Positions 10,769-22,266 of a stretch of DNA of 64,000 bases are shown here, piece after piece. This stretch comes from Hansfordia pulvinata (taxonomy: Eukaryota; Ascomycota; Sordariomycetes; Xylariales). The notes beneath the pieces were generated by a model. It was not told the DNA's origin, did not search any database, and saw nothing but the letters and a program-made list of their open reading frames with translations. Made by a program: the position numbers and the translations under genes. Within the stretch, counting starts at the first letter, position 1. Each line of letters starts with the position of its first letter. The stretch is taken from contig BJKQ01000001.1 of NCBI GenBank assembly GCA_006538405.1, positions 1,240,001 through 1,304,000 on the forward strand, written 5' to 3'.

Positions 10769-13700
10769 TCAGAACATGGACCAAGAGCTGACCCGCTTCT
10801 GCTCCCTCTCTTCGTCCTGGGTTTGTCCGTCATCTCTCTCAATTGGCTTGGTATTCATCTTGCCAGTGCCCGCTGCGTCGACCCTGGCCAGTGTTGTCCT
10901 TGTTGCCGTTTCCTTGCTGCTCAGCACGGCGTCCAAATGCTGGCGAAGCTGCCCAACACTCTCCGAGCGCTGCTTGTTCAGCTTCTGTACGTCCACTATC
11001 GCATCTGATAGCAGCTGCAAGATCGTCATCCGGTGCTGGCTAGCACAGGGGTTTTCGGAGGGTGAGGTTTTCGGTTCGTGGTCATCCAAGGAACTCTGGC
11101 TTTGGGTGCAAGTGTTGGGCGCTGCGGTTTCCGCCGTCTGCAACGTCATCCTTGCCTGCAGCGCCCGCACCACATCACGCCGGGTTGACTGAAGTCGTCC
11201 CAGCGTCCGCGGGTCCGAACAGAAGTCGCTTTTCGGCAAGTCCGCCAAAAGCCTCGCCATCCCCTCGGCATCGTCCGTCTGCCAGTAGACTCGGAGAAGC
11301 ACCATGAACGACCGCCTGGAAAAGCACAAGCTCTCCCGGCCCAGCTTAGCTCTCGCTAATTCGCACAGCGAAAGCGCTTTGTCATGCCGTCCGCATTCGA
11401 GGAATGTGGCCGCTACAGCCGTCAAGGTCGACGCGTCGATGTCTATACCCGCGCTTCCAAACTGTTCAATGAGTTCCGATGCCAGTGTGATTGCCTTCCA
11501 CGACGCCCCGTCGGAGTCCAGGGACGACTGCGCTTTTTGACGTTCCAGAACCGCTCTGATCCAAACGGATACAGCGCTGCTCACATCGTGCCCACGCTCG
11601 TGGGCGAATTTTATGAGCTGTTTGCCGTGATTGGTGCCCGGTCCTTTGGGGTGCACGCAGGCTTCCAAAGCCAGCCGGAGGCAGTAACTCGAGAACGGCA
11701 TGCCCGCTCCCGTGGCCTTCCTGTGGATGTTTAGCGCACGCTGGGGCTGGTGACGGTCCAGCTCGGAGTTCATGGCTTCGTACACTTCTCGCGCATTTTC
11801 CGACTTGCCAACTGAAGCAGCAAGATGTTTGCTGTATCGTTTTTGTTTTGGCTGCAACCGGGATGCAACAGCTGCTTGATTCAGAATCCTTCCCGAGACG
11901 TCGTCCAAGGAGTTCGGGCTGTGTTTTCGAAGCATATCCTCCAATAATCGCATGTCGGAATGTGTCAGTTTCCAGGAACGCGCATTCTGCAGGATGGAGT
12001 TGCAGAACTCGGGGGTCGAGCCAAAGCCTTTCTCGAAGCAGTACTGAATCCATGAGATGAAGCCTTGACAGTCGCGAGCTTCGCCGAGTTTCTTGGAAAC
12101 GAGCGACACCACGTGGGGATGAAGGCCCATGTCTAGCTCAACGATATATCTGTTCATGAAGCCGATAGTCTCGTTCGCCGTGTGCCGATCCGCAAATTCC
12201 TTCAGGACGGACACGAAGGCCTGTTCGTATTGAAAGCGATTGCCAACCGCTGGCGTGTCGGTCGCAACGTCTGCAGCCATCGCCTCGAAGTCTGCGTAGA
12301 CGGCGTCCCAGTCGCCCTTCTGAGCCTTTTTCCGAGCGAAATAGCCGCGAGTGCGGACGTCCCTATTAGAAGCCGGATGGTTCGAAACAAGTTCTTGCCT
12401 ATACCGGGCTGCTTCTGCTTCCTCCCCTGCTCGCAGCGCCAGGTCGACCATGGCGATGTACAGCAATTGCGGGTGTCTGATTCGTGAGAGTAGATCAATT
12501 TTGACCATGAATTTGTAAAGATTGGCCACGATGCTGAAGTCGTACTTGTCTTTCCAAACGGCGTACAGCAGCTTCCTGGGCCACCTCGATCGCAACGTGG
12601 CTTTTCGGTCCGCCAGACTCGCCAGAACTTTGCACACGTCCCTAGCGAAGTCACCGTGCGTGCTTTCCACGGCCTCGTTGACGGCATTCATGACTTTGTC
12701 CAAGGGTAGCTCTTCGACGGGTCGGTATCGTGAGAAATGCCTCGTGAAGCACCTGAGAACACCTTTCGACTCTTGCCCGCTGGCAAGGGTATCGACAATC
12801 CAATCAAGAAGGTTGGTAGGGTTGCTTATCATGTTGACAAAGATCGGATAGAGTGATTCGAACTCCTTCGTTCCAAGCAGTCTCATCGACTGGTGCAAGA
12901 AACGCTTTGCGACACCCTCCACTTCCGGCCGCTGTGATTGAAAGCTCCTGAAGTGTGGAGACAAAAGGATTTGTTTGTACTTGTTGTATGCCGTGAGATT
13001 GCGATCGGGCGTCGATGGCCCTGAGCTGCTGAAAAAGATATGTGCGTCGATTATCCGAAACGGGTCGAAACGGAGTACCCATTCGTCAGATAGAACCCTG
13101 GAATCAACAGCCCGCTTCAGAACGGAGAGTGCTTCATCACTTTTCCCAGTCCGGAAGAGCTCTTGGCAGGTGCGAACAGAGAGTTCGAGCCAGGCGTCGC
13201 CAATATTATTGACCATAACCTGCCAATCAGGGTGGCTGACGAGCAAGCGCTGTGCTTCTGAGAAGTTGGACTCTTCCACAAAGTGCTGAATCTCCTCAAA
13301 CTCGGACAAGCTTCGAGATTTGCTGCTCCGCTCCTTTTGGATATCTTTGAACGCTTGAGTGCCCCAAGCGAGGTTGTTGTCGAGAGTCGGCCTCTGGGCA
13401 GGGCCTGGCCGCGTGCTCCCAGGGTTTGGACGAGCAGATACCTCCACCCTCGTGCCATATCCTCGTTGCGTTGTGCCTGGCGGCAAAGAGCGCGCGTGCA
13501 CAGGCGAGGACGCATCCAAAGCGGGCTTAGATGCTGCTGTGTGGTTTGACGAGCCCGTTGTCGTGTGGGGTCCTGGCGCCGGATCAGAAATCACAGGCAC
13601 ATTCTCTATGGCCCTGCCTTGGGCGCCATGGCACTCTTTTCCTGTATCACGTCGCCCCTCGGGCCTCGGAGTTGATGTGTGATCCACCTCGTGGGGGCGG

Positions 13701-13953
13701 ATTGCCAGCGAATCGTGTCGTGAGGATCGAACGAGGGTGTCGTGAGTGAGAGGGGGTCGAAGTCTTCGGAAGCGCTATGATGGTAGTGACGAGATGTCCG
13801 CAGCTTGTGCTTGTTCTGGACGGCCGTCTTGAGGGTGTTGATGCGGCGGCGGCGGTCCTCGACAATAAGGCCGATGGCGCAGGAGCTGCCGAGGGCGAGG
13901 CCGCGCATCGCATGGATGGCGGCCTTCGAGGGCACTGGTAGCGGGGATGTCAT
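10769..13953 (-). CDS. Large helical PPR-like protein, probably mitochondrial
   Basis: A 972-codon open frame (10769-13687) holds most of the protein. A separate frame reading from an ATG at 13953 gives a convincing N-terminus (MTSPLPVPSKAAIHAMRGLA, then GLIVEDRRRRINTLKTAVQNK and HKLRTSRHYHH). The two frames overlap around 13610-13760. Adding one base in the run at 13693-13697 joins them (1061 residues); an intron of about 74 nt is the alternative. The body is a series of helix pairs with spacing like pentatricopeptide or TPR-type repeats, for example DIDASTLTAVAATFLECGRH and YWQTDDAEGMARLLADLP. Fungal PPR proteins mostly act in mitochondrial RNA expression, so I infer that role. The C-terminal 90 residues are Ser/Thr/Gln-rich. 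Specific function unknown. Confidence 0.72.
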
Positions 13954-14906
13954 GATGGCCGAGCTGAGTCGTTGCCATTGTTGGGAGCCGTGGCGTGGTC
14001 TAAGGGGCCATGGGGAAGACCTTGTTGGAGGGATGCTGAGGTGGCCAGATGTCGAAGGCACTGCTGGAACGCGGTCTATCGAGAGCGATTGCGTTGATAA
14101 GGGGAAGCGAAGTGCCCTTTCGAAGTTGGTCCCTGAAGCTGAAAGACCGGAAATGGGCAAGGTGAGGCTGTCAATAGCAAGGCGTCGAATGACCCTGGAA
14201 AGGATGATGGTAACTACCACCCTGCAAAAGCCCAAAGTCCAAATGTTGCAAGTCGCGTGAAACCTGGGAGGAAGTCTCGGATCGGTCCACCAAAGCAGGC
14301 TAGCCTTTTGCGATTTAGCGCACGTAGGGGCAAAAAGGTCGCTGTACCTAGACCTATACGCGGTGCGAGTACTCGTTCCTCGCTCGCATATCCACGGCAT
14401 CCGTGGCAAACACGCGATACCTAACACACACGCGCCTGGTTAAGGTAAGTGAGGTACCTAACCTATGCACTTTCCAACGTACGACGAGAGCCACATTCGA
14501 TGCCCGCATCCCGTCGCTGGATGCGATGCCTGCCTGTCGTAAAGCACTCTACGAATACCTGTAGTGCATGTGCGCATTAGCCAGGATCAACAGGCTCAAC
14601 AGTGGTCCGCAGAGTACCAAAACCCACCCCAGTATCACCGATTAGAATCGCCTGTCATCATGCAAGTGAAGTCGTGGGTGCATCATGCTGGACTGTGCAT
14701 TTATATTCTGTGGTGACTTGGGCGATTTTTCTCAACTGACTGCCTCTCCGTAAGCAGCTACTTCCCTCCTCTTATCTCTCGTTGTCAGATGCAGGTCTAT
14801 TCATCTCTTCTCTTCTCTTCCTCTATGTTCCCGCCTCAACGCCCTGAAATGCTTCTATGATAATACATTACTGGTACAGGCTCAGCAAGCGGTTCTGCCA
14901 ACGACC
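13954..14906. other. Spacer upstream of the PPR-like gene
   Basis: Contains the promoter of the PPR-like gene and the 3' end of the carrier gene. A C/T-rich stretch lies at about 14760-14830. No gene is supported. Confidence 0.5.
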
Positions 14907-16442
14907 TCATGACTTGCCCACAGTCATTTCGGGCCGCTCGGCAGGCATCCAGGTTTCGAGTTTCCGCAGAATCGTCTGGTACAGGAAGAGCATGCAGCTG
15001 CTCTGCACACTCGTCCAGACCCCGCGCGGGCCTACACCCTTGAACCATCCTGCGATTCCCTCGTGTCTATAGATCAGCCGGAGACCCTTGATAACTGATT
15101 CGGTCTCCAGCGTGACAGGACTGGGCTTCGGTGGGTGCATCGCGGCGGCCGATGTCGAAAGGGGCCGCTTTTGCTCTGCGGGCGAGACGCCTTTAGGCTG
15201 TGTCGCAGTTCGTTCGTTGCTCTGGTTGATGGCCGGCGACGCAGCGGGCGGGGGCGTGTCGATTTGTACCTGGAGCCGCGTCTTCACCACGTCCAAGGGG
15301 CAGGTCATGACGCCAGCCAGACCTCCACCCGCAGCGCCAGTGAGGAGCTCCAGGGGCACGCCAATGTCTCGGCTCTGCTTGGATTCCTGCGCCCATGTGC
15401 GGAACTGTTCGTAGAACATGAACTGCAGCGCAGAGAAGGGGAGGTCGCGGGCCAGGGTGGCCTTGTAACCAGAGAAGAGCTCGGAGAAGCCTTCGGTGCG
15501 CACAATCGTCTTGGTGGCATCGATAGTTCCCCTATAGTTGTAGCCCGACTTGAAAAAGGGGTTGTTATGTTGTCCCTGCAACTGGAGTCGCGTCTTCAGC
15601 ACCTCTGACGGCACGTAGACAATCGATGCGGCGAGATCACCAAGGAAACCTGCGCACCAAGTCAGTTGGGAGATCGTTCATGGAGGAGAAATCAGGCGAC
15701 AATCAGCCTCAAGATTTGGCAATACATACCGGCAGTCAGATAGGACAAATGTGTCTGCAGACCGGAGTCGAGAAGATGACGCTTGCTCCATTCGTAGGTG
15801 CCGAAGAACATGACGGTGCCTGGAAATGAGCCCAGAGCAGCTGGGAGCCATCCCCCGTAGAGACCACGCCCAATTCCCTCCTGCCTCCATATCGTGTAGT
15901 ATGTAGATCCGAGCGAGGTGTACTTGGGCGGGACATGAGGATCGCCTTGCTGGCGCGTCTTGACGGTGTCGAGAGAGTGCATAAACATGTCGCCAGTCAG
16001 ACCTCCGAAGCCTCCAGCGATCATGGACTAGAGGCAAAGCAGCAAGTTAGCAAAGGGGCTCTCATACGAGTCAGGTATGCGATAGGGTCCACGAAATATT
16101 GCTCTCAACTGCTGGGGGTGGGAGGGGCCGGCATACGTGAATGTAAGGCGGGCGCGCTTCGTGCTCGCCATCGTCGTCAGGGGTCATCTTGTGACCATGT
16201 GTTTGAGAAGAGGTGCTGTGTCTTGCGGGTTGTGATTGGGTAACTGCGGGCTCTGTAGGGCCATACTCGGGTACGGCAGTGGACGTTGAGGGCGAGGCTG
16301 AGGAAAACAAGGAAAGAGGGCGTGATGAGGCCGGCGAGGCAGCCTCGGGTGTTCCACCGTTGGCGATGCCACCCCCGTTCCCACCGGCACTGCCAACAGG
16401 AGAGGCGGAGAAGAGACTTGCGACACGATCGCCCAAGGACAT
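14907..16442 (-). CDS. Mitochondrial carrier family protein (Mme1-like)
   Basis: Exons 16137-16442, 15730-16027 and 14907-15649 join cleanly into 448 residues. Three SLC25 repeats are visible. Each has the carrier signature: HSLDTVKTR in repeat 1, [15 protein letters not shown] in repeat 2 and [13 protein letters not shown] in repeat 3. Conserved helix segments include [24 protein letters not shown] and [16 protein letters not shown]. The segment [24 protein letters not shown] resembles, from memory, yeast YMR166C/Mme1, reported as an inner-membrane magnesium exporter; the substrate here is inferred only. The first 100 residues are a Gly/Ser/Pro-rich extension not usual for carriers. About 70 residues of low-complexity sequence interrupt repeat 3. 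Confidence 0.88.
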
Positions 16443-17293
16443 TGCCGAGCGGCGGCGCCCGGTCTGCAGAGCCTGGTCGAGAGAGATCGTTGGGGGGCGG
16501 CGGCGGCGGCGGCGGCGACAGCGGCGGCGGCAGGGGAACGCAGGCGTGGAATGGAGTAACACCAAGCGCAGGATCTATCGGCGCGAGTAACTCAGAAGCC
16601 AGCCCTCGGAAGTGAGCGACAATGAAACAAGGCGGCGGCGGTACCAAGAGCGGAGACGTATGTACAGGATGGTGGTGAGATGCAGCTGCGAAGAGTCGGC
16701 GGGCGTCCACACGTCGACCGGGTCGGAGTCGTGTCTCGGGGGCCGCGCTGGAAATTTTCGGCCCTGATCAGCTAGAAGACGACCAGGTTGGTCTAACCCA
16801 GCGTGCCCAGCAGCGCCCGGCTTAGCGTCATCCACGCGCGCGACACCCGACGGCATCCCGGCCCCGGTTTTACACGGCTTCTGCAGGTCCAGGCTCAGGG
16901 GAGGCGCCCCTGCTTAGATGCATTCAGCTGCATACATGAATATTTCGACTTCTGCAACTACCAGACGTACCAGACCTAACCTTCATCAAATGTGCATTTG
17001 ATGTATCGTCCCACCAGACATGCCGGTCCGCCAGTCACGTCGCTACATGGCCGGTGCAGAAGGAACGGTCACCTTCACTGCAAGGGTCGTCTTGTCGAGG
17101 TGTTGCCGAGCAGAGACTCAAGGCTGGTTTGAGAGTGACCTGCTCTGTGAATATGAAGTATATCGACTTGATGTGATGTGCGCCCAATGCCTCGGCATTT
17201 GCATTGAGCATTAAGATGTCATGAGAACGAGGCTGATGAATCGTAGCTGTACGCCGCTGTTAAGTCGTCCGAATATGCCCTTGACATCCTCAC
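16443..17293. other. Spacer between carrier and IMP2 genes
   Basis: Holds the carrier promoter, including a GGC-trinucleotide-rich stretch at about 16494-16540 just upstream of the start, and the 3' side of IMP2. No gene is supported. Confidence 0.5.
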
Positions 17294-18150
17294 TCACTGA
17301 TGCCTACGAAACTTCTCCACTTCATCCGACCACTTCACTCGACCAGACCGGTGCCAAGGATACACAAGCCACGAGACCTTGCCCGTGATCAAGCCCGCCG
17401 CGATAGGCCCGTATGTGTTGCTATCCAAGCTATCGCGCGGGAGTCCGTCGCCTTCCACCCACACATGACCCGGTGGCACTCGAACACAGCTCACAGGATA
17501 CGGCGCTCTCGTCTGGACGATGTCTCCCTCGAGCCCAATGATCCGCTTGACCGCTTTGCGTTCGGGCTTGAATGGGTTCCTGATACGTTGTCAGCTTGAC
17601 TGGCCAGGAACAACGTCAGATGTACGGGGCCATGCGGGTTTTGGTCCCCGTTCTCTGTTAGTCAGGACTGTACATACCAGAAAGTGACAATCATGCCCCT
17701 CTGCAGGTCGTACGGGGCGGCGTACTTCCAGGTAAGAACGACGTCGCGGCGCGTCGTGACGTCGCGCTCCGGGTTGAAGAAGGGATACATGGATCGCCCG
17801 TCGATCCACGTCAGCTCCAGCACGTGATCATTGAAGAGGATGACCAGGGGCACCCAGGTAGCGAGCGTGAATAGATAGAAGCCGAACGAGCCAAAAGTGC
17901 GGCGCCTTGAGGACCAAGACGAGTCCCCTTGTGCCGGTGGCAAGGGTTGCGATGATGGCGGTGCCGGCGCCGAGGCCTGGCGGCGCACTGTTGCATGGTA
18001 TGACCGCAGGCCACTGCTCGGGAGTCCTGTAGACTGTGGTTTTGTCGGCCATATCGTCGTCCGCACCGAGCGGCCAACAACAAGGCTTGTGTGTGAGTTT
18101 GCTGCCATCGGCGCCAGTATCGGCCGAAGAGGAAGGGCGCGCGCCGGCAT
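17294..18150 (-). CDS. IMP2: Mitochondrial inner membrane protease subunit 2
   Basis: Exons 17678-18150 and 17294-17579 join in phase 2 at the Trp codon of VTFW, giving 252 residues. An internal ATG at 18108 (MAANSHTS) would give 238. The protein is a membrane-anchored S26-family serine protease that removes sorting peptides from proteins delivered to the intermembrane space. The hydrophobic segment FGFYLFTLATWVPLVILF precedes the catalytic serine in GRSMYPFFNP (about residue 118). The catalytic lysine is in KAVKRIIGLEGD (about residue 168). The third conserved box, VRVPPGHVWVEGD, is followed by DSLDSNTYGPI. The N-terminus is Arg/Ser/Pro-rich, as expected for a mitochondrial presequence. Its partner Imp1 is not in the window. 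Confidence 0.93.
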
Positions 18151-19716
18151 CGCCCTCGATGTTTATCAAAGACGCGACGCAGCTCTCGAGGATGGCTTTT
18201 GGGGCGACTCGAGTCCTCGTAACGGACACTGTGTGGCGCGTAGCTCGGGCGGCAGTTGAACAGGTTTCAAGCTTGAGGCTGTCTTATGTGATCTCTCACG
18301 ATGGCATCAAAAGATCAACGTGCAGCTATCGCTGTCGGAGTTGCAGACATTAACAGAGCCCCACTATGTCGAATGTACGTCGGATACATTTGATGTACGA
18401 GTTCCAGCATCCAGGGGCACTCGCACATTGACCTGGACAACATTGAACGTTCCACATCCACGTGCAGCACGAGACACTTGAATGAACCCTTTAGCCTCAT
18501 GTCCCCATTAATCGCATATCAGCCTGTGCGACTGGGCCTAGCGGACCAGAGTCCAGACATCATTTGAAATTCATGTCGGTACGTGCCGCCCGTAGAACAA
18601 CCATGATCGTGTCTGTCTTGCGCCCTGAAGAACACTGGATTGAAGTCTCTCTGTGCAGATGGCAACTTCCAGGCTGTCCGAGCTGGGCTGTGGTGTCATG
18701 AGCTGTACCCTTAGTGGGACGCAAAATAAGGGTTATCACCTCCAAGACGTGCCCTTCTTACCTCCGGTAGGCACATTTGCACACTTACACTTGCGCCAAC
18801 CGCAGATTCGCACCACCAGAGTGTCAGCCGGCCACCCGGATAGCTGCGAACACTGCTCGGTCACCGTGACGATGATCTCCGGCACTGTTTGATGGTGGGC
18901 CAACTCGTTCTGCTACTGGCAGGGCACAGAGCTGCTGAGCATGGGCCAGGATGCGCTGACGTCGTCCCCTCGCGCTCGGGGCGTGTTCGGCGTGCGCGGC
19001 GGGACGGCCACCGGAACGGCTGCAACCACGGCTGCGGCTGGCCGCAACCCAGCTTCATCTCCAGGCGCCCTTGCCGACGCCTACTCGTACACCAAGGCCA
19101 AGGCGGGACATGATCTGATCCTAGGCGGTCTGTGCCTTGCACAGATCTCGGAGGGCGGCGACCCCCGCAGCATACTGGCAATGCTGGTCTGATCCCCATC
19201 GGCGGCTTCGTCGATGGTTACGTCGTGTGGCCCAACGGAAGCCCGACCCAGCGGCGTTGGGCTTGGACACACTGCATTGTCGGCGGCATTTCAGGCTGCT
19301 GGCGTTGGACCTTTTTCGGTCTGGTACCGGGCCATCACGAGCACTCAAAACGAGCAGACTCATCGGTCATTGCCATTTTCTTCTTTTGTTTCGCTTCCTA
19401 AACACCGTGTCCCTCCACCGGACATCTCGCCTGAGCCCGCGAGGCGGCATCACCCAGTATCATAACATGGCATCGTCTCTCTCCTCATCTCGTGTCATTA
19501 TAAACCCAATGCTTTATTCTGGACGAAGCTGCTTTTGGTCGTGGCCTGCCCCCGGCGCAAATCTCGGCACGGAAGGCCCTCGGCACCTTGTGTAAACAGG
19601 CCCCCAATCTAGCCACGAGGACCAAACCTGTATTTTAAACCCGAAAAAGCTGCGCCGTCCTTGCGAAATGCCATTTTCCCTCATCCCTCGTCTCGATTTC
19701 GTAAACCCGCACTGCT
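18151..19716. other. Spacer between IMP2 and eIF2-alpha
   Basis: IMP2 promoter on the left and the 3' side of eIF2-alpha on the right. Several open frames of 60-110 codons occur on both strands around 18860-19600, but none has a recognisable domain or clear splice partners. Confidence 0.5.
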
Positions 19717-20937
19717 TTAGGCGGCAGCTGGAGGAGGACCGGGCACGCCGTTGTCGTCGCTCTCGCTGACACTCTCGTCGCCGCTGACCTCGGCGTTTTC
19801 GCGCTCGCGCTTCTCCATGAGAGCCTGCAGCTCAGCGTCGTCCGAGTCGGTAACAGCCTTGGGCTCCATCTTGACAATAAGCTGGCCTCCGGAAGCTTCG
19901 ATGGTGGATCGGATCTTGATGATGGCCTCCTCTAGTCTCGCAATGCCCAGGTTCTTGTCCAGGCAGGTGTTGGTCAGGACGTACAGGGGCGGCGACACAA
20001 GCCTGACCTTGACCTGGTTCTCCTCGGTGTTTTGTTCCTCGGCGGTTCGCAGGGCCGTCTTGACGGCGTCGATGCCCTCGTATTCGAAGCAGGTAACCTC
20101 GACATCGGCACGGACCTTCGTGGGCTGCGGCGTCAGGCGCTTGCCAATGTAAGACTTCAGCTCCTCCGCAACGGCGTCGTCGGGGAATGTGATTTCAGCC
20201 CAGACATCAGGGTTACTGGACGTGAGTTGTCAGTATGCAATAAGTCGAGAACGGAGAGGGAGTCTGAGTGTTTCTGGGGCAACTGACGTGATGGAGAGCT
20301 TAAAGGCATCGATCGCGTGGCCGTATTTCTTGTTCAGGGGCCAGGTGATGGTCTCGTACAGCTGCTCGATGGGGACGAGGGTCTTTTCGGCGACGTGGCG
20401 CATGATCGAGTGGACCATCTTGCTCTTGTTGTAGCGCTCCTCGCACTTAACAATATCCTCAGGAGAGACACGGCGCTTGGACAAGTCGATGTAACCTGCA
20501 CGTTCAAGTCAGTCCACTGGCGAAGAGGCCGCCGTGTGCCACAGACCGGCATGATACTGGACAGAACATACCCTTCTCTTTGTCGACACGGAGGACGACG
20601 ACAACTTCGTTGCGGCCCACGCGAATGAGCTTCTGAATACTCCTGATACGACGACGAGAGAGTTCGGAAAGCAGAATCATGCCGTCGATGTTGTCGTACT
20701 CGAGCAGTTTTACGTAGGCACCCATGTCTGCGATCTAGAGCACGAGGATTTAGCATGCTGCGCGGCAAGAAAAGCCGGGGTGGATGCGAACACAAGAGAG
20801 AAGAGGGGTCGGGCCGGTAGCGGTAGGTGCCGCGCGGCGGGCAGCGAACAAGGACACACCTGCTTGACATTGACCATGACAAAGCTGTCAATCTCGGGGT
20901 ATTTCTCCTCGTAGAAACGAGAGTTGGTTAACGACAT
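19717..20937 (-). CDS. SUI2: Translation initiation factor eIF2 subunit alpha
   Basis: Four exons (20860-20937, 20572-20734, 20288-20495, 19717-20215) give 315 residues, the normal length. With eIF2-beta and -gamma it forms the GTP-binding complex that delivers initiator Met-tRNA to the small ribosomal subunit. The N-terminal S1 domain ([20 protein letters not shown], then [18 protein letters not shown]) contains the regulatory site [10 protein letters not shown]. The second Ser there is residue 52 counting Met1, the family's Ser51 phosphorylated by Gcn2-type kinases. The helical domain follows ([26 protein letters not shown]), then the alpha-beta domain ([38 protein letters not shown]). The acidic tail ends in a Pro/Ala stretch. 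All phases agree and no frame break is seen. Confidence 0.96.
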
Positions 20938-22266
20938 GATGGCGGTGTTGGCGATGTGTCGTTGGGGGTAGTGTTGGTGGTGCGGGTTGAAGGCGGGGGG
21001 TCGGTGCCCGGTTCGCGCGATGGCGGCGGAGAAGATATTTTCGAGGGAGGCAGGCCGAGATGTAGCTTCGCAGGGTAAAGTGTCGGATAGATGTCAGGGT
21101 TGGTTGATTCCGTCGGGATCGGGATGCGGGCGGGCGGGAGGGGCGGGCACGGTGGTGACAAGAGGCTGGAGTCGTGAGGCGTTCACGTTAGTTGGCGTGC
21201 AGTAGGGAATTCTGCAAGAGTCATAATAAATTTCCAGCGGCACCGTCTTGGTGGGGTGAGCCTGGCTGTTGTCTGCTACCTGCCTAACTGGCCTGGGTGT
21301 GACTTCAGCGGCCTTGGTAGCCCGGGCTGCAGCAGCGGTCCACGCGCAGGCGGCGAACGCAGGAGCCCGGTACTCGTCTTCAAGGCCGCAGGCGGGGTCA
21401 AAAGCGCTGCACTGAACTGCCCACACCTCCGGGCTGCGACTGAGGGGAACCGTCCACGGTTGAGGGGTGCTTTTCAGCGGTTGCATCCATGGATCCACAG
21501 CTTGAGCCACATCCCAACAGTTTCTTACTGTCCAGAGCCATCCAGAGAGAACGGTTGTTGCAGCAGCGGCAATATACTTGAGAGGAACCTTCTTGGGTCC
21601 CCAGGCTGGAGAGACTTGCTGTGTAGTCAGACTTCCCTTCATCGGTAGATGTCTCGTACTCCTTGCGACGTGCCCTAATAACTGCGGTCGCCTGAGACCC
21701 GAGGGGCCCCACTGCACGCATTTGGACAGCCCATACCAGCTGACGTGCTACCACAGTCGGGCCGCCGGAGATTGGTGCGCGGAGCCGAGCCGCGAGGTGG
21801 CCTGGCGAGTCTCGGAGTGGAACAAGCTTGGAAAGGACCTTGGCACCGTATGGAGCTTGGGCCGCGGGCGAGGCCCCGTTGGCTCGTCCCCTTCCCTTGT
21901 CTCAGCATTTTCGCGGCAATCAAAAAGCTGTCTCTGCGTCTCTCCCGTTTTTCACATGATTCTCTCGTCCAGATGTCGTCTGTTCGCTGGCGCAGAGACG
22001 CCCTCACAGCTCGGCCTCACCTGACCCCCCACGTGCTGCCCCTGCAGCTGGCCCCTGATTGAATCCCACTCAGAGCCAGTTTTCACTCATTCTTTTCTCT
22101 CTTACCTCCACTCCTCGCGAGGCAGAATGAAGCTGCTCAACAACCGCGCCCTCCTCTGCCAACCATTCCTGGGCCTGTAGTTCGACTGCGCCAGCCCGAT
22201 CCATTTCAGCCTTGATATTCGCCAGGCAGCCAACTCGCCGGATCGGAGCTCTGATTGTCTGCAGCA
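20938..22266. other. Divergent promoter region, eIF2-alpha / NTE1
   Basis: The two genes start 1.3 kb apart on opposite strands. A C/T-rich tract lies just left of the NTE1 start (about 22080-22120). Open frames on the minus strand at 21094-21754 have a hydrophobic patch but no recognisable family. Confidence 0.5.

Noticed and set aside
21094..21754. Overlapping minus-strand frames with a short hydrophobic segment between eIF2-alpha and NTE1
   Set aside because: No family recognised and no clean splice joining the frames; more likely part of the two promoters.
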